The translations under genes and the position numbers were made by a program. DNA of 64,000 nt from Tillandsia leiboldiana (taxonomy: Eukaryota; Streptophyta; Magnoliopsida; Poales; Bromeliaceae). Below are positions 1 through 10,177 of the stretch, piece by piece (the first letter of the stretch is position 1; each line of letters opens with the position of its first letter). The DNA lies in assembly GCA_029204045.2 (NCBI GenBank), contig CM055077.1, positions 7,641,221 through 7,705,220 on the forward strand, given 5' to 3'. The notes beneath the pieces were generated by a model, which saw nothing but the letters and a program-made list of their open reading frames with translations, did not search any database and was not told the origin of the DNA.

Positions 1-509
1 ATTTGTGACAAAAAGGGGGAGAAGAGAAATGACGGAGATGAGATCATCAAGAGAGGACAAACGAAACGAAAATGGAAAAATGGGGGAGAACGGAAAATGA
101 TGATCGTACCACAAAGGGGGAGAACATAGATGCTCAAGAACATGGAGAACATGTTAGAGATGCTCAAGATAGGGGGAGACAAAGAAAAATTGAAAGAGCC
201 GAAAAACAAAAGAACCAAAAGGAAGACGGATCAAATGCAGGATTCTAATTTCTAACGACTAACGTTTGATTTCATTTGGAGTTTTGTTTTGCAGGAATTA
301 CATCACTTTAAGACTCCAAGTCCTAAGTCATAGAGTATGTTCTAGGACTGTTTGGTTCAAATGTAATTTTGTATTTATTGGATCTTTCACGCAAAGAAAA
401 TCAATGTTTTGGTGATGACATTGAGTTTCGATTTTTTGGTTTAAGATGAGTGACTTGAGCGCTTTTATGTATTTTTGGGTTTTGTCACGAAACTGCCAAA
501 GGGGGAGAT
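1..509 (+). mobile_element. Sirevirus F: 3' end of internal region with repeated polypurine tracts
   Basis: This is the post-pol end of a plus-strand Ty1/copia Sirevirus whose body lies left of the window. It is non-coding and holds five purine blocks built on GGGGGAGA, at about 11-24, 83-93, 113-124, 169-179 and 496-508. The last one directly precedes the LTR start and is the expected primer for plus-strand DNA; repeated PPT copies after pol are a known Sirevirus trait. No convincing ORF is present. The short minus-strand reading frames here are chance. Confidence 0.8.
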
Positions 510-839
510 TGTTACGGCATTTTTGGTGTTGGCATATTTCGTGAGTCAAGTCAGTGAGTTGAGTCGGAGTCTTAAAGGGATCAAATTGTCAATCAGCAAT
601 CGAAGACTTAGAGAAGATTCAACAAGAGCTCAAGTTGACACTTAGTGTTTTGAGTCTTGAAGATTGAAGGTGAAGAATTGTGGATCAGTTACATCAATCT
701 CAAGAAGAAAGTATTCAAGAGGATCAGGTATGTTTAACTAAATAATTGTGGTGATCCGAATACTTTCTTATAGTGTAGAAACACTTGGATGAACTTTTAA
801 TTGCATAATAATCAAAAACTGGTGTTCGGACTTGTTCAG

Positions 840-1135
840 GATCCGGATCAGAGCCAACGATCCGGATCCCGAAGGTTGTTGCTTCATACAAGACTTCGAT
901 CCGGATCCTTGCAATTTACGATCCGGATCCCGAATGTTAAGTTTTCTGATTTGTATGAACGATCCGGATCGGGCCTTGCAATCCGGATTCCGAACCCTTG
1001 GTTTTCTGGAATTGTCAATCTCGTTACGACGATCCGGATCGCAATAAATCTGATCCGGATCGCCGTCCTGAAAATTTCCAGATAAGGTATGTTTTTGATT
1101 CTTATCTCTTTCCAAAGGTTTCTAAACTATAAATA
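840..1135 (+). promoter_or_regulatory. LTR promoter of F: paired ATCCGGAT palindromes plus TATA box
   Basis: Eight copies of the palindrome GATCCGGATC or close variants lie between 840 and 1061, many flanked by CCGAA or GAACG. A TATAAATA box follows at 1128-1135. The same arrangement occurs in the LTRs of A, B and G, which supports a conserved U3 promoter/enhancer. The binding protein is unknown. Palindromic repeats near the promoter are a described trait of Sirevirus LTRs; the pairing is my observation. Confidence 0.7.
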
Positions 1136-1385
1136 GACACTTAGGGTTTCTCAAAAACGTGGGAGCTACGGCCGATCAATTTCTAAAACACTTGAGAGCA
1201 ACCCTAGAGGCTAGGTTTTCATCGTTCTTCTTTATAGCCTCTTTTAGGTCAATTCGACGGTTCTTCCAAGATCTATCTTTTGTCGAATTGATCTAATCTT
1301 TGCTTAGAGATTTTTCCCATGGATCTTCATTGATAATCTAAGCAAAGGATCACCATCGAAGTCAATATTCTTATCGACTGAGTTT

Positions 1386-1490
1386 GCGTCGTGGATTCGA
1401 CGTGGCATCGTGGATTCGGTGTGCTAAAGGCGTTTCGTGGATTCGAAACGTGTGCTCGTGGATTCGAGTGGCGTTCGTGGATTCGAACGT
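1386..1490 (+). repeat. Hairpin array with constant TGGATT loop in F LTR
   Basis: Five consecutive inverted repeats share the loop TGGATT but have different self-complementary stems: CGTCG/CGACG, CATCG/CGGTG (one G-T), CGTTTCG/CGAAACG, CTCG/CGAG and CGTTCG/CGAACG. The array begins about 250 bp after the TATA box, so it should be in the transcript. Loop constancy with stem covariation is what a family of RNA hairpins would show. Confidence 0.7.
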
Positions 1491-1907
1491 GTGCAGTGGG
1501 CGTGCAAAATCGGTGGAGCGCGAGGTCCAAGAAATTGAAGGAGGGGTTAAATCCGTGGAGACGGTAATCACCTTGTTATTCTTCGTTTCTTAGGGATTGT
1601 TATTGCGCGGATATCCAACCGGTCAGCGCAAGGTCCGAAGAAGCTGAAGGAGGGGTTGAGTCCGTGGAGTCGGTAATCACCTTGTTATTCTTCTATTCTT
1701 AGTGGATTGTTATTGCGTGTTGGTCCCGTGGTTTTTCTCCTGGATTGGAGTTTCCACGTAAATCTCGGTGTGCTGTTTTTATTTTCCGCATTGGTTTTTA
1801 TTTTGCACTGAGATTGAGTTTTTAAGTATTACACCTATTCACCCCCCCTCTAGTTGTTTGATAGTACCTATTTAGATCCTTTGGGATTAATAACTCTATA
1901 GTTAGTG

Positions 1908-2644
1908 CAGGATTAGCCGCGGTCATGGTTTCGGCCGTGGGCTTGATGCTTCAGTGGAGCCAGAGCGCTCGGATCAGTTGCGGTGGTTAAATGTTAAATC
2001 ACCATTCTTGTCGTAATCGTCTAGTTGAGGGTACAGCAGCGGATGACTGCTATTATGGCACCAGCCCCACAGTTTGCCCAGAGATTGAACAAGTTGTTGA
2101 TCCTTCAGTGCTCCCGTGTCATGATTCAGTGGCCTATGGGCCCGATGGTAACCCTGTTTGGGATGGACTCGAATTGGCCCCACCTTTTGCCCAGATTTTG
2201 TGGACCGACGTAGATTCTCCGATGAGTTACTCAGGGTGGTATTTATGACCACGAGGTGGTAGTAACCCCCGATAAAGGTTAGGTCATTAGCATTGAGACT
2301 GTGTTGGGAGGTATGTGATATACCTTCTGATGGGAGTTGTGTCCCCAACTTGTTGTTGGCGACAGATCTATGGTATTTCGCTTTTCTTTTGGTAAGCACG
2401 TTGGCTGCAGACAACGTACTGTCGAAAGAACTGAGGAAATACTCTGCCCTGTAATGGGGAGTATCGGATTGGGTCTAAATTAGTAGCCTTAGAGTTGTCG
2501 ATACCTTGCGACTGATTTCGTAGCCCTCGAATAAATTAATATAAGCATTCCCTAGGGTGTGACTCTAAGTTGTAAGCTTCGGGAATAAATTTTTTTTTTA
2601 AGTTGTAAGTTTCAGGGACGAAACTTCTTTTAAGTTGTAAGTGA
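1908..2644 (+). mobile_element. Element D: remaining internal region
   Basis: This is the 3' part of the internal region of the giant-LTR element D, cut on its left by Sirevirus F. From about 2297 to 2503 it is clearly similar to the internal region of C (24485-24693), including the segment around GACAGATCTATGGTATTTCG. A purine stretch with GACGAAACTTCTTTT at about 2616-2636 is the polypurine region also seen in C and E. The first 380 bp contain no recognisable protein; a possible degraded gag cannot be confirmed. Confidence 0.65.
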
Positions 2645-5600
2645 TGTAAGACTCATGAATTTTAAATTTAAAATGATGAAATCCAAAAGACTTTTGTTGA
2701 CCTATTTGGTCAATCGCTAGTGTGCAAGTTGCACTATTTACTAGGCAAAAAGGCTATTTTCTAATCCAGACATGATCTTGGAAATCCGAGTTGACCGTTG
2801 CGATCGTCTCGTCGAACTGAGCGAGATTCATATTCAGTACTTTTCGATCTGATGGTCGGATCTTCCAGGACACAGCGAAGAAGTGGACGAATTACCGCGA
2901 CCAAAGTAACAGTGCTCTGTGCACAGTATTACTTAAGTTAACACTGTAGATGAACAGTAGCCCCTAAGTTTTTGACTCCGTCGATTGCAACAAGCACTTT
3001 TTCACTGTTCGGAGTCTGAACATAGCGATCCAAATAGTCGATTTGATCCGTTTCGACGATCTGAAAACAATGGCGCTGATGGAATTTCTGTTTGATGGCC
3101 CTAGAGTCTCGAAAAGCATGATAAACTGTATAGTTAGACAGTAATTATGGACCGAAAATTTATCCGGGCGTTTCGTCGAAAAACAAAAATCGCTACCTGA
3201 TATGTTTCGTCGATCCGGACGTTGTGGCGAAATCCATTTTTCGTTTAGACGACCGACGAGCCTCGAAAAGCGTGAAATACGGTCTAAAATGCGATATTTT
3301 ACGCAATAACCCAATAGTTTATGCTCCGAAAAGCATGCCACTTACAGGTGAGGGACTAAGCTGTAAGAGGAGTATTTTTATTAAAGGACTTAAGTCCAAA
3401 TAGCGAGAGTTGAGGGACCTGGGAGCAATTGTGCCATACACACTATATAGGTGTATACGCTCGGTTAGGGTTCTTCTAAACCCTAAACTCGTAGCTGCTA
3501 CCCCAGCCGCACCCCCCAACAACCTCCTCTCCCTCTGCCGCACCCACAGGAAGACGCGCACCGGCCGCCTCCACCCGTCGCCGGAGAAGAAGGATCAAGA
3601 AAGCCATCTTGATCTTGGGTTTTGGGGAGGAGGGTGCTCGGGAAGGACCAAATTGACCAAGACCCTTCCCTGTGGAGTTCCCCGTGGAGCCGCAGCCGAG
3701 CTGAGGTGGACCCAGCCCCAGCACCGCCGTGAGCCGCCGCGGAGGTCACCTTCCTATCCAAGTTTTCCGGCGAGGTGAGTTCTTGAAAAAGATTTATTTT
3801 AAAAGGGCTTTGGACCACAATAGTTTGTTCCTGACGTTGAGAGGGCTCTCTCTGTGAAGTTGGAACCGTCGCCATTGTCCCCGTCGCCGGCGAGAGCGTG
3901 GGTTGCCGGAATTATCCCTTTTGGCCGACGTCGGGCGCCGCCTTCATCCGGCCGTTGGAAACAAGATCAAGACCGTTGATCTTTGTCCCCTCGTCGACTA
4001 CAAGCTTCCTCCAAGATTTGGGGTTGATCGGATAAAGATCCGCGCCGCCAGTCGAAGCCCTAGAAACGGGTCTTTAAACACTCCGGCCGAGCCTCGCCGT
4101 CCGGCACCGCCGCTTGCTCCCGACCCCAGCCACCGCTGCAGGAAGCTTCCTAGCGCCGAGGTGATCCTTTTGATCAAGGTTGCGCCGGGTCTGGGGCCGC
4201 CGACCGGATTCCGCCATTAAAGAGTCCATTCACCGGCGAACTCCTTTTCCGGCGATTCCGGGGCTTCGCGCGGTGGGCAACCAACTCAGGTATGTTCAGT
4301 ATGTTAGTTTGGAGCTCCCCAAACCTTCGCATGTGAACTTGAACGTGGGGTTTAATATTTGTGTAGTTGCACCAATCCTCGGATCCGTGCTCACCTCCGG
4401 CCGCCGCCGCCTCTGGTCGCCGGCGGTGGGTCGGACCTGGCTCAAAGGTTTTCTGGGAGGTCCCTTTAACTGGTGCTCAACTTTGTTCAGGGTTGGACTG
4501 GGTTGGATCCTCGGGTGGTACAAACCGAGCTTTGTTCAAATTGAAGAGTTACTCCGGCGAACTCTCCGGCCGGTTTCCGACGCACCCGAGGTGAGCCCTC
4601 GACTCAGTAGGATAGCCAGAGCATGGTGCTCACTTAAAACTTAATTTTTGTTGAGTGTATTTTTAGTAGTAGCATAAGTGTTAATGTATGCTTAAATGAT
4701 TATGGGCCAACTTTGCCCTCGGATTTCGTATAAGTCCAAACCAGTGAGCACGGGGTCCGTCTCGTCAAGCCAGACGCGCTGAAACTTACGGCGCTAATTT
4801 TGGATTCCTGGTTTTGGAAAACGGATCAAAATAATGAGTAAAATTATGATTTTATGTAAATTTAAAAGTTGTTGGGGATCAAGTTGCAATTATAACCTTG
4901 TGGCTGTCTTCTGATAGTAATTATACACCGACTAGATGTCTTATATAAGTTCAGAAGGCTCCAGTTGAACGGAAATTGGATTAAGTTTCGTAAATCGACA
5001 AAATCGTCGATTTTACGAATTTCGGCGCAAGTACGCGTTCCGGTTTAGATTTTGGATTATTGTTGATGCCTCAGAATACCTACGACACTGTCCTGGTTGG
5101 TCTAGTGTCTTGGTATTATCGTCGGAAAACTCTGAAATCCAAATTGGGCTCTAAAAGAATTGCTAAGGGCATTTTGGTAAATTAATCACTTAAATTATTA
5201 AGTTGACGACTCAGTCTACCTAAATATCTAAAATATGATGTTTAGGGATCAGTAAATGTAGTTGACAGTTTCAGATTGTTTTAGTGTTAGTCGGGTTGGG
5301 TTTGAGCGAGTTAGTCACTGATCACAGTTTCTGTTCAGGGCCTAGCAGTTCAGCACCAGCCTCCCAGTAGACCAGCGGGAGTTCGGGATCGGCCTACATT
5401 GAGGTGGGTTATCTTCGGTCCGGGCTTTATCTTTTCGGCCCTCTGGTTGCTTTAGTCCAGTCGGACACCTGTTTTTGACTAGCCTGCTGATTATACCGAT
5501 ACGACCTATGATGACTGCATATATATCACATGATCTCCTGATAGACATTGATTCTTTTAGACCCATCATATATACCTGCTGATTTTATCTAGATTAGCCC

Positions 5601-6805
5601 TGATGATTGTATTGACATGCCCTATGATTAGTCCTGATAGATCTTGACCCACGTGAGACATGTAATATGTACCTGTTCATCAGCTTTTTCAGTACATAGA
5701 CCTGCATGATTAGATGATACTTGTTGATTCCTGTTAGCCGATATATTGTTGATATCTCGATATGCATGATTGATTGATCCTGATTGATAGATACTACTCG
5801 ACGTTCCGATATGCACGATTGATAGATACTACTTGATGTTCCGATATGCATGATAGATTCTGATCGATATGATAGATGATTCCCTGATGGGATCTCGGCA
5901 TGTGGCCGACTACTCGGTCACTAGACCGTGAGATTGATCAGTACGACTTGCCACGCATCGCTGTACTTCACGAACATTGCCGGGGTCGCTCCCCGTGGCT
6001 ATTGTTCTTTACCGGTAAAGTGGTCTAGAGGAAGGACCCGTGAGCCCCAGATAGCACTTATGGGTGCGGGGTTACGTCAGTGGGATAGGTGCAGATAGTG
6101 ATATGAGCCTGAGGTCCTCGTGACCAATACTGGCATTGATTGGGTACTTGAGTTCTTTTGTTGACGCATTCTTATTATCTTGCGCTGTTATTGATAGATA
6201 TCTTACCCTGTACCCTTACTGCTCAGTTCATGATTGATTATCTCGTTTACATACATAGATTTCCAGCATTTATTACTTGCAGTTTCATTACCCTTGATTA
6301 CCTGCTTATTCAGTTATCTGTGGATTTTGTTGATTATCAGTAGATCTGCTTTATTATTCAGCTTTACCCTATGATTTTTACTATCCGCAGATTATTGTAC
6401 CCAGTAGGTACGATTAGCTATTTCTCGGCTCGTCGTGCCCACTGGGATACACTCCGGTGTGTCTCACACCCTGGGGTGACTGTTTTTCAGGTCGCTGGGT
6501 GATGGGATGTCGGAACACGTTGGTGAGACGATTGCGATAGTATCGACCCTTATTTAGTCAGTGTATTTTATTTTCCGCATTTCAGTTTAATTATTATAAA
6601 TTGACTAGTCTTGCATGCGTAGTTTAGACTACTCTGATATTGACTGATTATGATTAGCCGTGCATGTATAGGAAAGGATCTGTCCAGTTGGGCAGGGAAT
6701 TTACTATACATGTGGCGGTCTGTTACGCCTGGTTTGCGAACTCCGAGTTATAAAAAAAAAAGAAAAAGAAAATTTAACCTGCTCTTCAAAACTCGGGGCG
6801 TGACA
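2645..6805 (+). repeat. 3' LTR of element D (4.16 kb)
   Basis: The LTR starts TGTAAGACTC and ends GGGGCGTGACA. It is followed by CTCCC (6806-6810), which occurs once at the unoccupied homologous site in the other LTR of E (48062-48066), so the right insertion edge is certain. A TATATAGG box lies near 3443. A GC-rich section spans about 3500-4620, short dispersed repeats of TGATAGAT and ATATGCATGAT occur around 5720-5870, and a segment shared with C (GGCTCGTCGTGCCCACTGGG) is at about 6428. An A-rich tract precedes the end. No coding sequence is recognised; ORFs in the GC-rich part look incidental. Confidence 0.85.
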
Positions 6806-7206
6806 CTCCCGTTAACTCCCCCATGCTCCGACGAAATACCCAATTAACCCCAAACAAATCCGCGGTAATTCTAACGATTAATCCATTGATCGAAACATCG
6901 ATCGGAAACCCGATCAAAAGACCGATTAAAAACCATCGATTAAACCCGGTCAAGAACACGAACAAAACATTGATCAAAACCAAAATCAAAAACCCGTGAT
7001 CAATGTACCGATTAAAACGATCTCCAAAGGACACGGGAAAACCCACGATCGGACCGACGGAAGAGAAATAACGATCACTAACCTCGATCTATCGGGAACA
7101 AAGATTCGATCTTGTCCCTCGCGGCATTGGGGATCCAGATCCGCTCCCCGTAGATGATGGCGTCTCGTTCTCCGGTCTCCGGCACGTCAATCGGGGCGAT
7201 CGGGTC
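6806..7206 (-). repeat. E 3' LTR, segment left of Cassandra-1
   Basis: The segment matches 48062-48462 of the 5' LTR of E almost base for base. It ends at the target duplication GGGTC (7202-7206), which recurs after Cassandra-1. Its left edge is the D insertion. Confidence 0.9.
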
Positions 7207-7783
7207 TGTGACGCCCCACTTCCCAGGGGGTCACCCATCCTAGAACTACTCTAGCTCTAGCACGCTTAACTCTCATAACCTCTTGGATCTTGCTACCATC
7301 CAAAATGCTATAGTCGGGTTAAGAGATTTAGTCCTATTATATCATTTATATATAGGACTAATCCGAATTCCGGGGGTGTCACATTCTTCACCCCTTTAAG
7401 CCCTGACGTCCACGTCAGGCTCAAGCACACTCACAAGCACCAGGCGATGTGAGACTCGTCTCGCTAGCCTTAGCCGACCTTGTGAGGAGCTGCACTCCAC
7501 TCACAACGGTCATTAGCCGGGGAGCCTCGCTCTACCTGCTATATAACCCTGGCTAAGCCGAGACTCATCTCACATTTCCGACTGGTGAATGTCTCTGATA
7601 CCAACTGTGACGCCCCACTTCCCAGGGGGGTCACCCATCCTAGAACTACTCTAGCTCTAGCACGCTTAACTCTCATAACCTCTTGGATCTTGCTACCATC
7701 CAAAATGCTATAGCCGGGTTAAGAGATTTAGTCCTATTATATCATTTATATATAGGACTAATCCAAATTCAGGGGGTGTCACA
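7207..7783 (-). mobile_element. Cassandra TRIM, copy 1
   Basis: This 577-bp terminal-repeat retrotransposon in miniature has two direct LTRs (7207-7383 and 7606-7783) around a 222-bp non-coding internal region. It is flanked by GGGTC on both sides (7202-7206, 7784-7788); the empty site exists at about 48458-48462. On the minus strand, each LTR carries 5S rRNA-derived sequence, including AGTTAAGCGTGCT and GGATGGGTGACC, the Cassandra hallmark. The primer site (TTGGTATCAGAG, minus) is at 7594-7605 and a purine tract at about 7384-7400. The two LTRs differ at about four positions. Confidence 0.93.
7218..7272 (-). promoter_or_regulatory. 5S rRNA-derived RNA polymerase III promoter in Cassandra-1
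   Basis: Read on the minus strand, the segment contains counterparts of the 5S box A (AGTTAAGCGTGCT), the intermediate element (AGAGTAGT) and box C (GGATGGGTGACC). A second copy lies in the other LTR at about 7617-7672. In Cassandra elements this region is known to be a 5S-like Pol III promoter. Confidence 0.8.
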
Positions 7784-7788
7784 GGGTC

Positions 7789-8318
7789 CCTCCGATTTCT
7801 CCTTCTTTCCTTCTTTTCTCCTCCGGTTAGGGTTCCCTTTTCTTTTCTCTTTTCTCTCTTTTCTTTCTTTTCTATCTCCGAACTAGGGTTTTCCTTTCGG
7901 TAAACGGGGTATAATTATCTTTTTATTATTAATTTATTTTCTTTTATTTTATTTTATTTTTCCTTTTCATACGTACGTAAAAAGGAAAAATCCCCATATT
8001 CGGATATTTATTATATAATAATAAATATCTATTCCCATGAGATAAATACCAAAATTCCTCGAAAGGCGTGCCAGATCTTTTGCACGGATTCCGATGCACC
8101 CTACGGTTACCGCGACCTTCAAAACCCCATTCCGGGAGATCCGTAAGTCGGATTTTAGATCCGATTGCACCGCTGTTTATCGTTTTTCGAGCTCTATCAC
8201 CGAAAAATACCCGCACCGTGTGTTAGTCAATTCAAGAGAACTCGATAATTCAGTTTCCTCTAACTTATACTCTATTAGCAGGAGGGTAAAACGTTACACG
8301 AAAAGTTGTGACATTACA
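7789..8318 (-). repeat. E 3' LTR, segment right of Cassandra-1
   Basis: This segment matches 48463-48990 of the other LTR with scattered substitutions. On the minus strand the LTR begins TGTAATGTCACAAC at 8318, in line with TGTAAGAC in D and TGTAGTAACC in C. Purine-rich sequence with CGAGGACGAAACTTC lies just outside at about 8319-8352 and is the PPT region. Confidence 0.88.
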
Positions 8319-8360
8319 CCACACACCCCTTAAAAGAAGTTTCGTCCTCGAAACTTACCC

Positions 8361-8590
8361 TCAACCCTCGGTAAACAACTCAGGGAAACACTCTTTCATT
8401 TTCGTCTCAAGTCCCCAAGTCGCCTCGCGCTCCTCATGGTTACTCCACTGCACCTTTACGTAGGGGATTGTCCGGTTGCGAAGTTTCTTTTCCTCCCGTG
8501 CCAGTATCCGTATCGAGGTTTGGCAGTAGGGCCAACCGGTATGCCACCGGGCCTACGCGCTCCAAGATCCCGAATGTCGGATCATTGGCG
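8361..8590 (-). pseudogene. E Pol C-terminus with chromodomain-like segment (remnant)
   Basis: The minus strand encodes the usual end of a chromovirus polyprotein in two frames. Upstream, at about 8585-8520, a stretch reads ILERVGPVAYRLALLPNLDT, the linker that follows the integrase core. After a frame change near 8515 comes a stretch with IPYVKVQWSNHEEREATW and PELF, ending at a TGA at 8361-8363. This is the chromodomain-like tail of Ty3/gypsy chromoviruses. The methionine-led minus ORFs miss it because both parts are short and in different frames. The gene is clearly non-functional. Confidence 0.75.
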
Positions 8591-8826
8591 CCAACCATTA
8601 ATCCCAAAAGCTCGAGCTTTTAGAAATACGCAACCAATACACTTAAAGCGTACAGACACAGCGCCACGTATCTTGACCGGACTCAACTCATCTGGACGTT
8701 GGGTCTATTGTTGGGTCTCTTGCCGTTAGGTCTGTTGTGGACCGCAGCCCCACTCAACTTATTAGGCTCACCCAACTCAACTTATTAGTCTCCTGGGCCT
8801 ATTGTCACGAGGCAAGAAGTTGGACC
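8591..8826 (-). other. Unassigned E-internal sequence before the A insertion
   Basis: About 230 bp of E-internal sequence ending at the target duplication GGACC (8822-8826). It contains the direct repeat CAACTTATTAG at about 8755-8790. I recognise no protein, RNA or LTR here. Together with 19220-19394 it marks where the integrase core of E has been deleted or has decayed beyond recognition. Confidence 0.4.
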
Positions 8827-9127
8827 TGTTGGGTTATATGTAATAAGGATCTAAATAGGGGAAAAAACACCTAGAGGGGGGTGAATAGGTGTAAACGTAT
8901 AAACACTCAAAAAATCGTTGCGATAAAAACCCAATGCGGAAATAAAAATAATACGCAAGATTTTTATGTGGAAAACTCCATCACCGGAGTAAAAAACCAC
9001 GGGACCGATAACACGGCAGAAATCCACTAGAATTAAAACACGTACAAGGTGATTTACCGTACACACTTACGACTCAACCTTTTCCATACGCTCCTAGAGG
9101 ATCTTCTCCGCTCGCTCCGCGACGCTT

Positions 9128-9306
9128 CTCGAATCCACGATCTGCGCCCAACGCCGAATCCACGGCGTCCAACGTCGAATCCACGACGTCCGACCGAATC
9201 CACGGTCTTCACCCAATAGCACCCTTCGAATCCACGAACGTGCCTCGCTCCGAATCCACGAGAGCGGTTGAACCTTGAATCCACAAGGACACGCGAATCC
9301 ACGCGC
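9128..9306 (-). repeat. Hairpin array with constant loop in A 3' LTR
   Basis: Eight copies of the loop AATCCA (plus strand; TGGATT in the sense strand) sit between complementary arms. Stems as read on plus: TCG/CGA, ACGCCG/CGGCGT, ACGTCG/CGACGT, GACCG/CGGTC, TTCG/CGAA, CGCTCCG/CG-A-GAGCG with one bulge, CCTTG/CAAGG, CGCG/CGCG. The seventh copy changes the second closing pair from C-G to T-A on both sides, a compensatory change. The array is downstream of the TATA box and so is probably transcribed. Confidence 0.75.
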
Positions 9307-9590
9307 CAATTTTTGGGGTAAATCGTTGTTTTTGGGTGGTGATGATCCGCCGAATACTTAGATCAAAGATAGATCGGAAATACCATCTAAGTATTCATTA
9401 GTTTGATTCAACTCAAGATGTGAGTATGAAAACCTAGAATCAAACTAATCAATATAGATGAAGAAACATAGAGTGTTTTCTAATGATTTCCTTTCTTCTC
9501 TATATGTGGATCTAGAGCCGTATAAGATGATATATGAAAATGACGGCTATGTCGATTTTTATCGGCTTACCCTAGAAAATGAATCATAGG

Positions 9591-9950
9591 GTATATTTAT
9601 AGGTTAGAAACCCTAGGAAGGAGATAAGAATCAAAAACCTAACATTTCTGGAAATTTTACGGACGGCGATCCGGATCGGACTAGCTGTGATCCGAATCGT
9701 CGTAACGAGTCAGCCAGTTCCAGAAAAACGAAGGTTCGGGATCCGGATCGAAGTGCATGATCCGGATCGTTCATACAGTTCACCAAACATCAACGTTCGG
9801 GATTCGGATTGCGAAGCCTGATCCGGATCGTTCAAGGAAGATGGTAAACACAGTGTTCGGGATCCGGATCAAGAGAGGCTACGATCCGGATTGAACTGGT
9901 GTATGAACGAACCACCTTCGGGATCCGGATCGAACAACCTGATCCGGATC
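9591..9950 (-). promoter_or_regulatory. A 3' LTR promoter: five palindrome pairs plus TATA
   Basis: Ten ATCCGGAT-type palindromes are arranged as five pairs, members 19-22 bp apart centre to centre, most pairs led by TTCGG. Downstream on the minus strand is CCTATAAATATAC (9591-9604), a good TATA box. The identical arrangement is at 18633-18992 in the other LTR. Confidence 0.75.
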
Positions 9951-10177
9951 CTGAACATGTCCCAAGTCCAGTTTTTGATTTTTATGCAATGAAAGATTCT
10001 TCCAAGTGTTTCTACACTACAAGAAGTATTCGGATCACACAAAATCTTTAGTTAAACATACCTGATCCTTTTGAATTCTTCTTTCTTGAGATTGAGTTAA
10101 ATGATCCAACTTTCTTCACCTTCAATCTTCAAGACTTGAGACTTTCACGAAACTACGCCAACTCAAATTCCGTAACA

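Larger units (their letters stand above)
510..1907 (+). repeat. 3' LTR of Sirevirus F
   Basis: The LTR begins TGTTACGG immediately after a polypurine tract, as in the minus-strand copies A, B and G. It contains the paired-palindrome array, a TATA box at 1128-1135, the hairpin array and, near its end (about 1825-1880), the segment with a C7 run and CTATTTAGATCC found at the end of the other Sirevirus LTRs. The last bases have diverged, so the end is uncertain by roughly 20 bp. The left LTR and target duplication are outside the window. Confidence 0.8.
8827..10177 (-). repeat. A 3' LTR
   Basis: Read on the minus strand it starts TGTTACGG and ends ACCCAACA. It holds the paired-palindrome array (9668-9950), a TATA box (9591-9605, reverse complement TATAAATA) and the hairpin array (9128-9306). 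It is 1,351 bp, the same length as its partner. Confidence 0.95.

Noticed and set aside
768..1115. Frames on both strands reading GSGS/DPD-type repeats as a repeat protein
   Set aside because: They are translations of the GATCCGGATC palindromes in the LTR promoter and equivalent arrays elsewhere, not a gene.
7218..7272. A genuine 5S rRNA gene
   Set aside because: Only the promoter half of 5S is present, within a TRIM LTR with TSDs, PBS and internal region; it is Cassandra.
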